DNA from: Euryarchaeota archaeon UBA59
GTDB taxonomy: Archaea > Thermoplasmatota > Poseidoniia > Poseidoniales > Thalassarchaeaceae
Length of the DNA stretch: 19,060 nucleotides
Direction of reading: 5' to 3'
Assembly (NCBI GenBank): GCA_002505495.1
Contig: DAVI01000030.1
Location: forward strand, 22,839-41,898
In this document: piece by piece, positions 8,048 to 14,683 of the stretch
Numbering within the stretch: the first letter of the stretch is position 1
Layout: each line of letters begins with the position of its first letter
Program-made: the position numbers and the translations under genes
Notes under the pieces: model-generated
The model's database searches: none
The model's input: the letters and a program-made list of their open reading frames with translations, nothing else
What the model was told of the DNA's origin: nothing

Positions 8048-9022
8048 GTGGCGAACAGCTCGCCCCCGAAGTACGCATGGTTCATACTCGGTGCTGCAGT
8101 GCTTGCCGTGTCCAGTGCAGGTGCAGTGTTCCAACTCATCGATGAGGTTCCACCGATTCTGCGTGCATCGTGGCGGCTCCAGGCGACGGCAATCCTCTTG
8201 CTCCCTCCGTTCATCCTTCAATTCTCAAAGATGAGAAAGGATTCTCCAGATGATTTTGCTCGCCTATGGGAAAAGCGAGTAGTTCTCGCAATCGTGGGCT
8301 CAGGTCTCTGCCTCTGGATTCACTTCGGTAGTTGGGTCTGGTCCCTCGACCATACCTCCCTGACCCACAGCCTGTTGTTCGTCACTGCCCATCCACTGGT
8401 CATTGTGGCGGGCCTCTATCTGATGGGGTACAGCATCAACAAGAAGCAGGCTACTGGAGCCATCGTAGGGTTCCTCGGCGCGACAATCACCCTTCTAGGC
8501 GTGACGACCGAGGGTGATGTGACCCTGATTGGGGATGCTGCCGCCTTCATAGGGGCGATTGCAATCGTCGGATATCTCGTCGCCGGACGCTTTCTCAGAG
8601 AATGGATGCCTCTCTTCGTCTACGCATTTCCTGTGACTTTGATTGCAGCAACACTACTCGCATTCTCTTCAATGGTCCTTGAAGGGACCACTTTATCGGG
8701 GCTCCCGTCCAACTCCTCGCTGATCGGTTGGGGCGACCTCATCTATCTCCCGGCAATCGCCTACCTCGCCTTCGGACCCGGGTTGGTCGGCCACACCGGA
8801 ATCAACTCGGTCCTACGCTGGTTCCCTCCGATCATCATCTCGGTTGCGGTTCTCTTCGAACCCCTCATCGGCTCACTCATCGGATGGTTTCTCGGGACCG
8901 CCGTTGCACCGGGTCTTTTCACTCTACTCGGCGGACCGTTCCTTATCGCAGGAGTCATATTGGTGACGCTCGGCCTCTCCGAGAGTGGGGGCGATGTCCC
9001 TGAACCAATTGAGGAGGAATGA
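8048..9022 (+). CDS. EamA/DMT family membrane transporter
   Basis: This 324-residue protein has about ten hydrophobic helices in two repeated halves, as in drug/metabolite transporters of the EamA family, which usually export amino acids, nucleosides or other metabolites. In the first half, the pattern with VPPILRASWRLQATAILLLP matches the family's conserved Pro-Pro and Arg region after helix one. The second half begins near the TLIGDAAAFIGAIAIVGYLVAG segment. The GTG at 8048 is preferred because of its well-placed SD. A TTG at 8030 in the same frame would add six residues and lie inside the OPT gene. The stop overlaps the ATG at 9019 of the next gene by four bases. The substrate cannot be predicted. 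Confidence 0.88.
   Translation: MANSSPPKYAWFILGAAVLAVSSAGAVFQLIDEVPPILRASWRLQATAILLLPPFILQFSKMRKDSPDDFARLWEKRVVLAIVGSGLCLWIHFGSWVWSLDHTSLTHSLLFVTAHPLVIVAGLYLMGYSINKKQATGAIVGFLGATITLLGVTTEGDVTLIGDAAAFIGAIAIVGYLVAGRFLREWMPLFVYAFPVTLIAATLLAFSSMVLEGTTLSGLPSNSSLIGWGDLIYLPAIAYLAFGPGLVGHTGINSVLRWFPPIIISVAVLFEPLIGSLIGWFLGTAVAPGLFTLLGGPFLIAGVILVTLGLSESGGDVPEPIEEE
9013..9017 (+). promoter_or_regulatory. Shine-Dalgarno site that argues for a TTG start of surE
   Basis: GGAGG lies only one base before the ATG at 9019 but seven bases before the in-frame TTG at 9025. Normal spacing therefore favours TTG, which would make the protein begin MQHTILITNDDG and be two residues shorter. Confidence 0.5.
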
Positions 9023-9951
9023 CGTTGCAGCACACGATTCTGATAACCAATGACGACGGCGTCGAGGCGCAGGGCTTAGCCGAGTTGGTCCAGGGACTCC
9101 ACGATGCCGGATACCCGCTCATTATCTGTGCCCCCGACCGCGAGCGTTCTGCTTCAACCATGCACTTGACGCTACACAAACTTCTGAGGCTTCGAGAGCG
9201 AAACGACCTGCTCTCTCGGTATGAGATTGATGGCACAGGTTCACCGATTTGGATGTTTGATGTTTCGGGCTACCCCGCTGACTGCATCCTCACAGCAATC
9301 GGAGGAGGGTTGCCAGACCACCTGCCAAAGCCTTCACTATGCATCAGTGGAATCAATCGAGGCCCCAACATGTCTGTCGACGTTCTCCATTCTGGCACGA
9401 TAGGCGGAGCGAGACAGGCCGCGACTGCAGGATTGCCTGCGATTTCAACCAGTCTTGACAGCTTTGAGTCAGCCGATTTCCAAGTGGCCGTCAAAGCGAC
9501 CCTGGAGTTGGTTGGGCTACTATGCAAAATCATCCCAGTGGAGCCGAGCAACCTCGGCCGTGTTCACGGCAGTTCCTTGAAATCAAATGGTGCCAGTGAC
9601 GAAGACCTACTACGGAAAGCCATCAACAATGGCGATGTATTCCTGAACCTCAATGTGCCAGTGGATTGGGCTGGGGAGTTTTCCTCCACCCATTTAGGAG
9701 GCCGTTGGTACAGGGAGCACATCAGAATCGTCGACAAAAAGGAGGGGGAGTGGATGATAAAACTCGGCTCGGAACACATCGAAGACGATCCTCTCGATAA
9801 CAGCGACACTCTCTGCGTCAGCCTCGGAAGGGCAAGCGTCTCCACTCTCGGTACATGGCCTCAGGGACACCCACTCTCAGTATCCGATGAGGTTCTCTCT
9901 CGAACAATCAATACTGAGGGGCTACCACAATGGCTCTTGAAGAGGGATTAA
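9019..9951 (+). CDS. surE: 5'/3'-nucleotidase (survival protein) SurE
   Basis: SurE proteins are metal-dependent phosphatases that remove phosphate from nucleoside 5'- and 3'-monophosphates and sometimes from polyphosphate. The metal-binding Asp pair sits in NDDG at residues 11-14. The APDRERSAST segment (38-47) holds the conserved serine, and SGINRGPN (110-117) carries the metal-binding asparagine. The SGTIGGARQA segment at 125-134 is also typical. At 310 residues it is longer than the usual 250 or so. Extra residues lie before the GYPADC motif (84-89), which is GTPADC-like in most members, and in the region around 180-205. The start may be the TTG at 9025, which suits the SD better. It ends the OPT-EamA-surE cluster and converges on trmY. 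Confidence 0.93.
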   Translation: MTLQHTILITNDDGVEAQGLAELVQGLHDAGYPLIICAPDRERSASTMHLTLHKLLRLRERNDLLSRYEIDGTGSPIWMFDVSGYPADCILTAIGGGLPDHLPKPSLCISGINRGPNMSVDVLHSGTIGGARQAATAGLPAISTSLDSFESADFQVAVKATLELVGLLCKIIPVEPSNLGRVHGSSLKSNGASDEDLLRKAINNGDVFLNLNVPVDWAGEFSSTHLGGRWYREHIRIVDKKEGEWMIKLGSEHIEDDPLDNSDTLCVSLGRASVSTLGTWPQGHPLSVSDEVLSRTINTEGLPQWLLKRD

Positions 9952-9977
9952 CCACCTGTTCTATAGAATGCGACTTA

Positions 9978-9992
9978 GGAGACATAGTCTCC
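9978..9992. terminator. Hairpin between the convergent surE and trmY stops
   Basis: GGAGAC at 9978-9983 pairs with GTCTCC at 9987-9992 around ATA. It sits in the 60-base gap between two converging genes and would form on either transcript. No long T run flanks it on either side, so a role as a two-way terminator is only plausible. Confidence 0.3.
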
Positions 9993-10011
9993 CCACAACC
10001 GTTGGAAACGC

Positions 10012-10629
10012 TCAGATGTTGATTGACGCGCCTTCGTCGAGCAGATGGTGGACGATTCCGATTGCGATATGGCCCTGAATCCACTTCGAGCCCAAGGAGC
10101 GCTCCTCCATCGATTTCCCAAGTAGAGAATTCTCATCATCAGTGAACGGCTGGTCATCCGAAAGGAAGAATCCAATTCTTTCAGGCAATTCGGCGCCACC
10201 CTCCCCTTTGAGGGAGGCGGCATCCGCGTCTAGCTTCACCATAGTGACATTCTCACGACTCCACTCAGCAATGGTCGTAGAGATGTCACCGCCGGAGTGC
10301 CAGAGACCTGGCCAAATCTCAACCAACTGTCCGATTGCTGGGACTGGATGTTGCAGCACCTTGTTCACCTGTCCTGCCATGGCTCTCTCATCGCTGTGCA
10401 GCCCTTGCAGGCGGGAGCCATCAAACCAGATCCGGCGAGCAGGCCCAGGGCCGCCCATGAGGTGAAGGGTGATGTGGCTCTCTTGGCGCATTCCATGTGA
10501 GAGGAAGAGGGCGGAGTTCACAGCCCGCATTAGGACATCCATCCTTCCCGCCCCGCCGGCGAGGTCGTTCAAACGGATTTTCCCTGAACTCGGTGCACGG
10601 TGACCAACGATGGCAAACCGTCTTTCCAT
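10012..10629 (-). CDS. trmY: tRNA (pseudouridine54-N1)-methyltransferase TrmY
   Basis: TrmY is a SPOUT-fold enzyme that uses SAM to methylate pseudouridine 54 in the T-loop of archaeal tRNAs, giving m1-pseudouridine. This 205-residue protein starts MERRFAIVGHRAPSSG, has LNDLAGGAGRMDVLMR near residues 20-36 and ALFLSHGMR near 40-48. It ends with the family's C-terminal pattern of a FFLSDDQPFTDDE loop, then SLG, then a HHLLDEG helix, which form the knotted SAM site. The ATG at 10629 is preferred over an in-frame GTG at 10641 because AGGTGG lies 8 bases upstream of it. That SD overlaps the srp54 stop, and only 12 bases separate the two genes, so they very likely share a transcript. Confidence 0.93.
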   Translation of the reverse strand: MERRFAIVGHRAPSSGKIRLNDLAGGAGRMDVLMRAVNSALFLSHGMRQESHITLHLMGGPGPARRIWFDGSRLQGLHSDERAMAGQVNKVLQHPVPAIGQLVEIWPGLWHSGGDISTTIAEWSRENVTMVKLDADAASLKGEGGAELPERIGFFLSDDQPFTDDENSLLGKSMEERSLGSKWIQGHIAIGIVHHLLDEGASINI

Positions 10630-10637
10630 TAGGTAAG

Positions 10638-10643
10638 CCACCT
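10638..10643 (-). promoter_or_regulatory. Shine-Dalgarno site of trmY, overlapping the srp54 stop
   Basis: On the minus strand AGGTGG begins inside the srp54 TAG stop (10644-10642) and lies 8 bases before the trmY ATG. It selects the ATG at 10629 and suggests coupled translation. Confidence 0.5.
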
Positions 10644-12000
10644 ACATTGGTAGGTCAACATCGTCGACATCACTCATCATCTGCTTCATCTGCTTGCGGA
10701 GTTGGCGGTTTCCTTTGATTCCCTTCATCATCTTTCGAGAGCGATTCCATTGAGTTATCAGTTCTCGAACATCCTTCTCGGTGACCCCAGAGCCGCGGGC
10801 GACTCGTCGAATCCGTTCCTGTTTCAGAATCGTCGGCTCATTCTTCTCCTGTGCGGTCATGCTGTCCATGATCACTCTGAACTTCTCGAGGTTGCCCTGC
10901 ATCTCCTCCTTCTGCTTGGTTGACATGTTGCCCATGCCCCCGAACATTCCCATCGGCATGTGGGAGAGGATCTTGTCGACAGTTCCAATCTTTGACATCA
11001 TCTCCATCTGCTTGTACATGTCATTCAGCGTGAACCGTCCCGACATCAGCCGCTCGGCGATTCGGGCCGCCTCTTCAGCATCGAGGTCTTCGGGCGCGAG
11101 GTCTATCAGACCCCGAATGTCACCCATTCCGAGTAGCCGCGAGATGAATCGGTCCGACTCGAACAATTCGAGGTCGCTGATCTTCTCACCTTCTCCGATG
11201 AAACAGATTGGTGCGCCCGTGGTCGCGACGGCTGAAAGGGCGCCACCACCTCTTGCGGTACCATCGAGTTTGGTAACGATGACACCGGTGATTCCAACTA
11301 GGTCGTGGAATGATGCTGCGACGGGTCCGGCCGCTTGACCGACCTGCGCGTCGATGACGAGGAACCGTTCGGTCGCGTTCGCAACCTTGTGAATCCGATC
11401 GAGCTCGTCCTGCAACTCTTGGTCTAGGCGGTCGCGACCGGCGGTGTCGACAATGACGAGGTCTGCGCCGCCGACTGCCGCGAGTCCATTCTTTACGATT
11501 GTCAGTGCATCGGTCTCATCCGGCTCGCCATAGACTTCAACAGGGGAATCCGCCAGTAATTGTTGAAGTTGGGCGTAGGCACCCGGTCGATGCACATCGG
11601 CTTCGATGACTGCGATTTTCATGTTGTGCTTCTTGCGCCACCACTCAGCGAGTTTGGCTGTCGTGGTGGTCTTTCCCTGACCATAAAGTCCGACCATCAG
11701 AATGGTCTGGTTGTGCGGCTGGATATCTCTCGCGGGCCCGAGCATCCGGACCAATTCTGTGTAGAGGATGTTGAGGGCGTGGGTTTGGAGCGTCAGGCCA
11801 GGTCTGACTTCCTCATCCCTCATCCGACTCTCAAGCCGCTCTGTGATCTCCTTGGTCTGTCGGACATTGAAGTCAGCCTCCAGTAGGGCGCGGCGAATGC
11901 TGCGCACCATTTCGGCCAATCCAGCCTCATCCAACTTCCGTTTACCCTTGAGTAGGGAGAGCGCTCCAAATATCCCGGATTTGAGACCTTCCAGCGCCAC
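10642..12000 (-). CDS. srp54: Signal recognition particle protein SRP54
   Basis: SRP54 binds signal sequences and 7S RNA and, with its receptor FtsY, targets ribosomes to the membrane through paired GTP hydrolysis. The 452-residue product has an N-terminal helical bundle (LEGLKSGIFGALSLLKG). The G domain has the P-loop GLYGQGKT at 104-111, ADVHRPGAYAQL near 134, DTAGR at 185-189, TKLDG at 243-247 and GEGEKISDLELF after that. The Met-rich M domain runs from about residue 300 to the end, with RIRRVARGSGV and KQMKQMM typical of archaeal forms. I chose the GTG at 12000 because GAGGG lies 6 bases before it and family proteins begin at this point. The frame stays open upstream to 12081, but those 27 residues have no family counterpart. 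Confidence 0.95.
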   Translation of the reverse strand: MALEGLKSGIFGALSLLKGKRKLDEAGLAEMVRSIRRALLEADFNVRQTKEITERLESRMRDEEVRPGLTLQTHALNILYTELVRMLGPARDIQPHNQTILMVGLYGQGKTTTTAKLAEWWRKKHNMKIAVIEADVHRPGAYAQLQQLLADSPVEVYGEPDETDALTIVKNGLAAVGGADLVIVDTAGRDRLDQELQDELDRIHKVANATERFLVIDAQVGQAAGPVAASFHDLVGITGVIVTKLDGTARGGGALSAVATTGAPICFIGEGEKISDLELFESDRFISRLLGMGDIRGLIDLAPEDLDAEEAARIAERLMSGRFTLNDMYKQMEMMSKIGTVDKILSHMPMGMFGGMGNMSTKQKEEMQGNLEKFRVIMDSMTAQEKNEPTILKQERIRRVARGSGVTEKDVRELITQWNRSRKMMKGIKGNRQLRKQMKQMMSDVDDVDLPM

Positions 12001-12006
12001 AGCAAT

Positions 12007-12011
12007 CCCTC
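12007..12011 (-). promoter_or_regulatory. Shine-Dalgarno site fixing the srp54 GTG start
   Basis: GAGGG on the minus strand lies six bases before the GTG at 12000-11998. The 91 bases upstream, shared with the divergent membrane-protein gene, contain no strong TATA box that I can see. A weak TGTATTC at about 12076-12070 is the best candidate for srp54. Confidence 0.45.
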
Positions 12012-12102
12012 GTGGCGGTCGCTCACACCCGTTCCGTTTGAATCCGCCGCTGCACGGCTCGGCATCCGGTGAATACATCAACGGCTCTCAGGTCGCGGGA
12101 AT

Positions 12103-12903
12103 ATGGCCCTCGGCATCGCCCAGTCTCAGTTTCAGATACTGACCGCCATCGGCATGGTCGGCATCTTCATCGGTTGGCGAGGCGGGATGCAGCGAATGGC
12201 TGGATTCTACGACATGCCGAGTGCCACCAAGCACCTCGCCATCGGCATCGTTATCGGCTCGTTTTCGGGCTGGTTCATCGATAACCTGTTCGTACAGCAG
12301 GTTGTTGCAACCGGGTTGGTCTTCATCGACAGGACAGTCGTTTTCATGATATTATTGGGGTTGGCTCAGTCACTGTTACTCCATTTCATCCTTACTCGGA
12401 AAGGAACTATCAATGCCCGCGCCTGCGCAACCTCTGGGTGGACGCTCGGGCTCGGATTGGGGGCTCTCCAATCGGTCTACCTGATGATTCGAATGGCCGA
12501 CCCGCTTTGGCCGGGTTTTGTATCTGGATTCAACCCCAAGATGTTGCTTGTCGGATTTTGGCTGGTCATCCACCTCCCGGCACTTGAGGCGATTCTTGCA
12601 AGCTGGCAGGGTGCCTCAATCATCGAAAAGCGGCCGTGGGGCGTCCTTTGGAAGGCGGGATTGCTGCGAGGCTTCATCCTCATCATCGCGACCATCGGAA
12701 TCACATCACAGCCGGTCTTGCTCATCGTTCTGCTCCCAGCAGCAATCTACGGATTCAATATTGCAGGAGAGCGATGGTTGCCAAGCGCCTTGCTGCCAGC
12801 CATCAGACAGGAATTTGACCGCACCTCTAGAGCCTCCACTCGCCGCCGCCAGCAGCAGTCTGATAGAATACGTGGCGAGATTGTCAGCGGCGAAGAAGAG
12901 TGA
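12103..12903 (+). CDS. Polytopic membrane protein of unknown function
   Basis: I do not recognise this 266-residue protein. It has about seven or eight hydrophobic helices, roughly at 11-25, 45-59, 63-76, 78-97, 112-129, 147-166, 184-200 and 203-220. A polar C-terminal tail (about 235-266) is first rich in Arg and Gln and then acidic. Charged or polar residues lie in or next to the helices (Asp60, Asp76, His157, Glu162), which might form a transport or catalytic site, but no family motif is visible. The general shape recalls integral-membrane protease or accessory families; that is only an impression. The ATG at 12103 lacks a good SD. It is divergent from srp54 and is followed by 162 bases before the next long gene. 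Confidence 0.78.
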   Translation: MALGIAQSQFQILTAIGMVGIFIGWRGGMQRMAGFYDMPSATKHLAIGIVIGSFSGWFIDNLFVQQVVATGLVFIDRTVVFMILLGLAQSLLLHFILTRKGTINARACATSGWTLGLGLGALQSVYLMIRMADPLWPGFVSGFNPKMLLVGFWLVIHLPALEAILASWQGASIIEKRPWGVLWKAGLLRGFILIIATIGITSQPVLLIVLLPAAIYGFNIAGERWLPSALLPAIRQEFDRTSRASTRRRQQQSDRIRGEIVSGEEE

Positions 12904-12986
12904 GTTGAGCAGAAGCTCGGCCAGCGGGAATCTGAATACCTTGGTCTGAATCAAAAGTGGACTACACCCGGGTATCCACGGGAAAA

Positions 12987-13001
12987 CCGAAAAGGCTTCG
13001 G
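12987..13001. other. Small stem-loop in the 12904-13065 gap
   Basis: CCGAA at 12987-12991 can pair with TTCGG at 12997-13001 around AAGGC. This is the largest intergenic space in the window (162 bases). Besides this weak hairpin and the 13-codon ORF at 13021, I see no tRNA, repeat or strong promoter in it. Confidence 0.2.
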
Positions 13002-13020
13002 GTGCCGCTTAGAGGGCGAT

Positions 13021-13062
13021 ATGTTGGAGAACCGTTATGGGGCGCTGATGCACACAAAATGA
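13021..13062 (+). CDS. 13-codon ORF in frame with the transglutaminase-like gene
   Basis: ATG at 13021, with GAGGG four bases upstream (13012-13016), opens a 13-residue frame, MLENRYGALMHTK, that ends at the TGA at 13060-13062. It is in the same frame as the gene starting at 13066, separated by TGA and one codon. It may be a leader that couples translation, since the main ATG has no SD of its own. It could also be an N-terminal extension cut by one stop, or chance. Confidence 0.25.
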   Translation: MLENRYGALMHTK

Positions 13063-13065
13063 CCG

Positions 13066-14622
13066 ATGACTCGTTGCCCATACTGCATGTCGCCTACGGT
13101 GACGGGTCAACCGCTCTGCTATGATTGTGGCAGAATCATCAGTGGCGCATCAGGAATGGCTGGTCGGGTGACCGCATTCCCGCCCTCTGGAGCGACCTAT
13201 GGTGGGGTGCGCCGCGGCCCTACACCCCGTGCGCGGGCGCAGCGGGCGACGGCAGCACGAAGGCGGAAGAAGTCTGGCAAGCAGTATCGCAACCTCGTCA
13301 TCGTCTTAGTCATCGCATTCATCTTTCTCTTCACCCCTGCACAAGAGCATGTGAACAAGCAACTGAACAGGTGGCTAGGTGAACTTTGGAAGGCGATTGG
13401 TCCGTACCACGAATACCCGGTTGAGTCTTCGTACACCCTTGAGAGGACGGTCACGGTTGAGAATTACGACAACCTCGAAAGAGAGTTCACCTACTGGCTT
13501 AATATCCCAATCCAGCGCACTAGCCGCGGGACTTGGACCTCAACCTTTGACAGAGGGGGCTTCCAAGACGACGCCTACACATTACAGACCGTCACTTCAA
13601 TGAGCGTGGGTGCTTCGATACCTCACATCAGTGTGCCAGTCGTTACAGTGGCGTATCTCGAATCTCAGGACGCGCTGCCTCTTGAGGATGGCCGGACTTC
13701 AGTTCATTGGCCTTCCTTGGGTGTCGGCAACGACCGCTGTGAATACACGCGCTGCCTTCTGTGGGAAGGCTCGATTCCATCCCAGAGCTTTGCCCGACTC
13801 ATCATCAGTTACGACATCACATCATACTCATACACCTGGTGGAAGAGTTCCGATGTTGATAGTCTGGTGAATGGCAAGGCCGTAGGCATGGATGTCAGTA
13901 ATTCCGGGACCTTTGCTGACCTGCAGCGCAATGGCTGGATTCGCTCGACCACCCAACTCATCGGAGAAGAACCACTGTGGTATGATCGCACATATGGGAG
14001 CGGTAACCCCGATTGGGCAATCGATGGGACGAATGGTTTGGTAATCTCAGTTGCTGACAACATTCTCGCCAGTCTGCCCGCTTCACAACAGGACAACGTA
14101 TTCGCATTTTCACGCGCCGCCTTCGACTACATGCGGGAAAACGTCGAGTATGCTCAAGGCAACCAGTTCGGCCCACCGAGGAATGGCCCCACCTGTTTGG
14201 CTCAGGGGATGGGCGATTGTGATGAGCAGTCAAATGCTTGGATGAGCATCCTGAGAGTAAAACAAGTTCCGACCTGGTACGAATTCGGTGCTTTGACGGA
14301 TATGGAGCATCAGCGTTGGGAACCCCATGCCTGGTCGAACATATTGATCCCGTACAGTCTCGAGTGGTGCGATGAGCAAGGCATCGAACCTGAGACCTGT
14401 TATCTCGAGGGTTCGGTCGACGTCGTGAACAACAAGTGGCTATTGCACACGCCAACAGCCTTTTCAGAGTTCATCGAACCTGCAAGTCCGGACGGGGAAG
14501 CGTCGAGTGAATTCTATAGAATAGCAACCATATATGCTAACCAATACAATTTATACGAGGAGTTGCGAACAGTTGATGGCCCACATAACTCTGGTGGGAG
14601 CTACAAGGTGACATTCGTTTAG
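13066..14622 (+). CDS. Zinc-ribbon, membrane-anchored transglutaminase-like protein
   Basis: This 518-residue protein begins with a zinc ribbon (Cys4, Cys7, Cys18, Cys21), followed by a strongly basic linker (about 49-75), one membrane helix (about 77-92) and a long domain that should lie outside the cell. The C-terminal part resembles the transglutaminase/papain-like fold: Cys385 in GMGDCDEQSNAW, His421 in EPHAW, then NNKWLLHTPTA, where most relatives have a W..xDPT pattern. The usual third catalytic residue, Asp, appears to be Thr462. Asp452 is nearby and might serve instead. Extra cysteines (225, 230, 377, 435, 445) could form disulfides outside. Family members cleave or crosslink peptides. 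Its substrate is unknown. The nearest ATG with the zinc ribbon is used. A 57-base gap separates it from trkA. Confidence 0.85.
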   Translation: MTRCPYCMSPTVTGQPLCYDCGRIISGASGMAGRVTAFPPSGATYGGVRRGPTPRARAQRATAARRRKKSGKQYRNLVIVLVIAFIFLFTPAQEHVNKQLNRWLGELWKAIGPYHEYPVESSYTLERTVTVENYDNLEREFTYWLNIPIQRTSRGTWTSTFDRGGFQDDAYTLQTVTSMSVGASIPHISVPVVTVAYLESQDALPLEDGRTSVHWPSLGVGNDRCEYTRCLLWEGSIPSQSFARLIISYDITSYSYTWWKSSDVDSLVNGKAVGMDVSNSGTFADLQRNGWIRSTTQLIGEEPLWYDRTYGSGNPDWAIDGTNGLVISVADNILASLPASQQDNVFAFSRAAFDYMRENVEYAQGNQFGPPRNGPTCLAQGMGDCDEQSNAWMSILRVKQVPTWYEFGALTDMEHQRWEPHAWSNILIPYSLEWCDEQGIEPETCYLEGSVDVVNNKWLLHTPTAFSEFIEPASPDGEASSEFYRIATIYANQYNLYEELRTVDGPHNSGGSYKVTFV

Positions 14623-14630
14623 GAGGGTGA
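14622..14630 (+). promoter_or_regulatory. Strong Shine-Dalgarno site with no long gene behind it
   Basis: GGAGGGTGA begins in the TAG stop of the transglutaminase-like gene and matches the SD of the surface-protein gene base for base. It lies 8 bases before the ATG of a 14-codon ORF (14639-14683) and about 50 bases before the trkA start, too far to serve trkA directly. Confidence 0.5.
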
Positions 14631-14638
14631 ATGCTCAT

Positions 14639-14683
14639 ATGATGGTGGCTTGGCAGAATAATTGCCCAGGGGTGATTCATTGA
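14639..14683 (+). CDS. 14-codon ORF ending on the trkA start codon
   Basis: ATG at 14639 opens a 14-residue frame, MMVAWQNNCPGVIH. Its TGA (14681-14683) overlaps the trkA TTG (14680-14682) in the sequence TTGA. A strong SD stands 8 bases upstream. This is the layout of a coupling peptide whose translation would bring ribosomes to a weak TTG start. No function can be read from the residues. Chance remains possible at this length. Confidence 0.35.
   Translation: MMVAWQNNCPGVIH
14668..14674 (+). promoter_or_regulatory. Shine-Dalgarno site choosing the trkA TTG start
   Basis: AGGGGTG lies five bases before the TTG at 14680. It favours this start over the in-frame TTG at 14662. Confidence 0.5.

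Noticed and set aside
12001..12081. Open extension of the srp54 frame to an upstream start
   Set aside because: The added residues have no counterpart in SRP54, and the GTG at 12000 has a correctly spaced SD.
9959..14521. Palindrome TTCTATAGAA present at 9959-9968 and 14512-14521
   Set aside because: One copy is intergenic and the other is inside a coding region. Two copies of a 10-base palindrome in 19 kb are not enough to propose a binding site.
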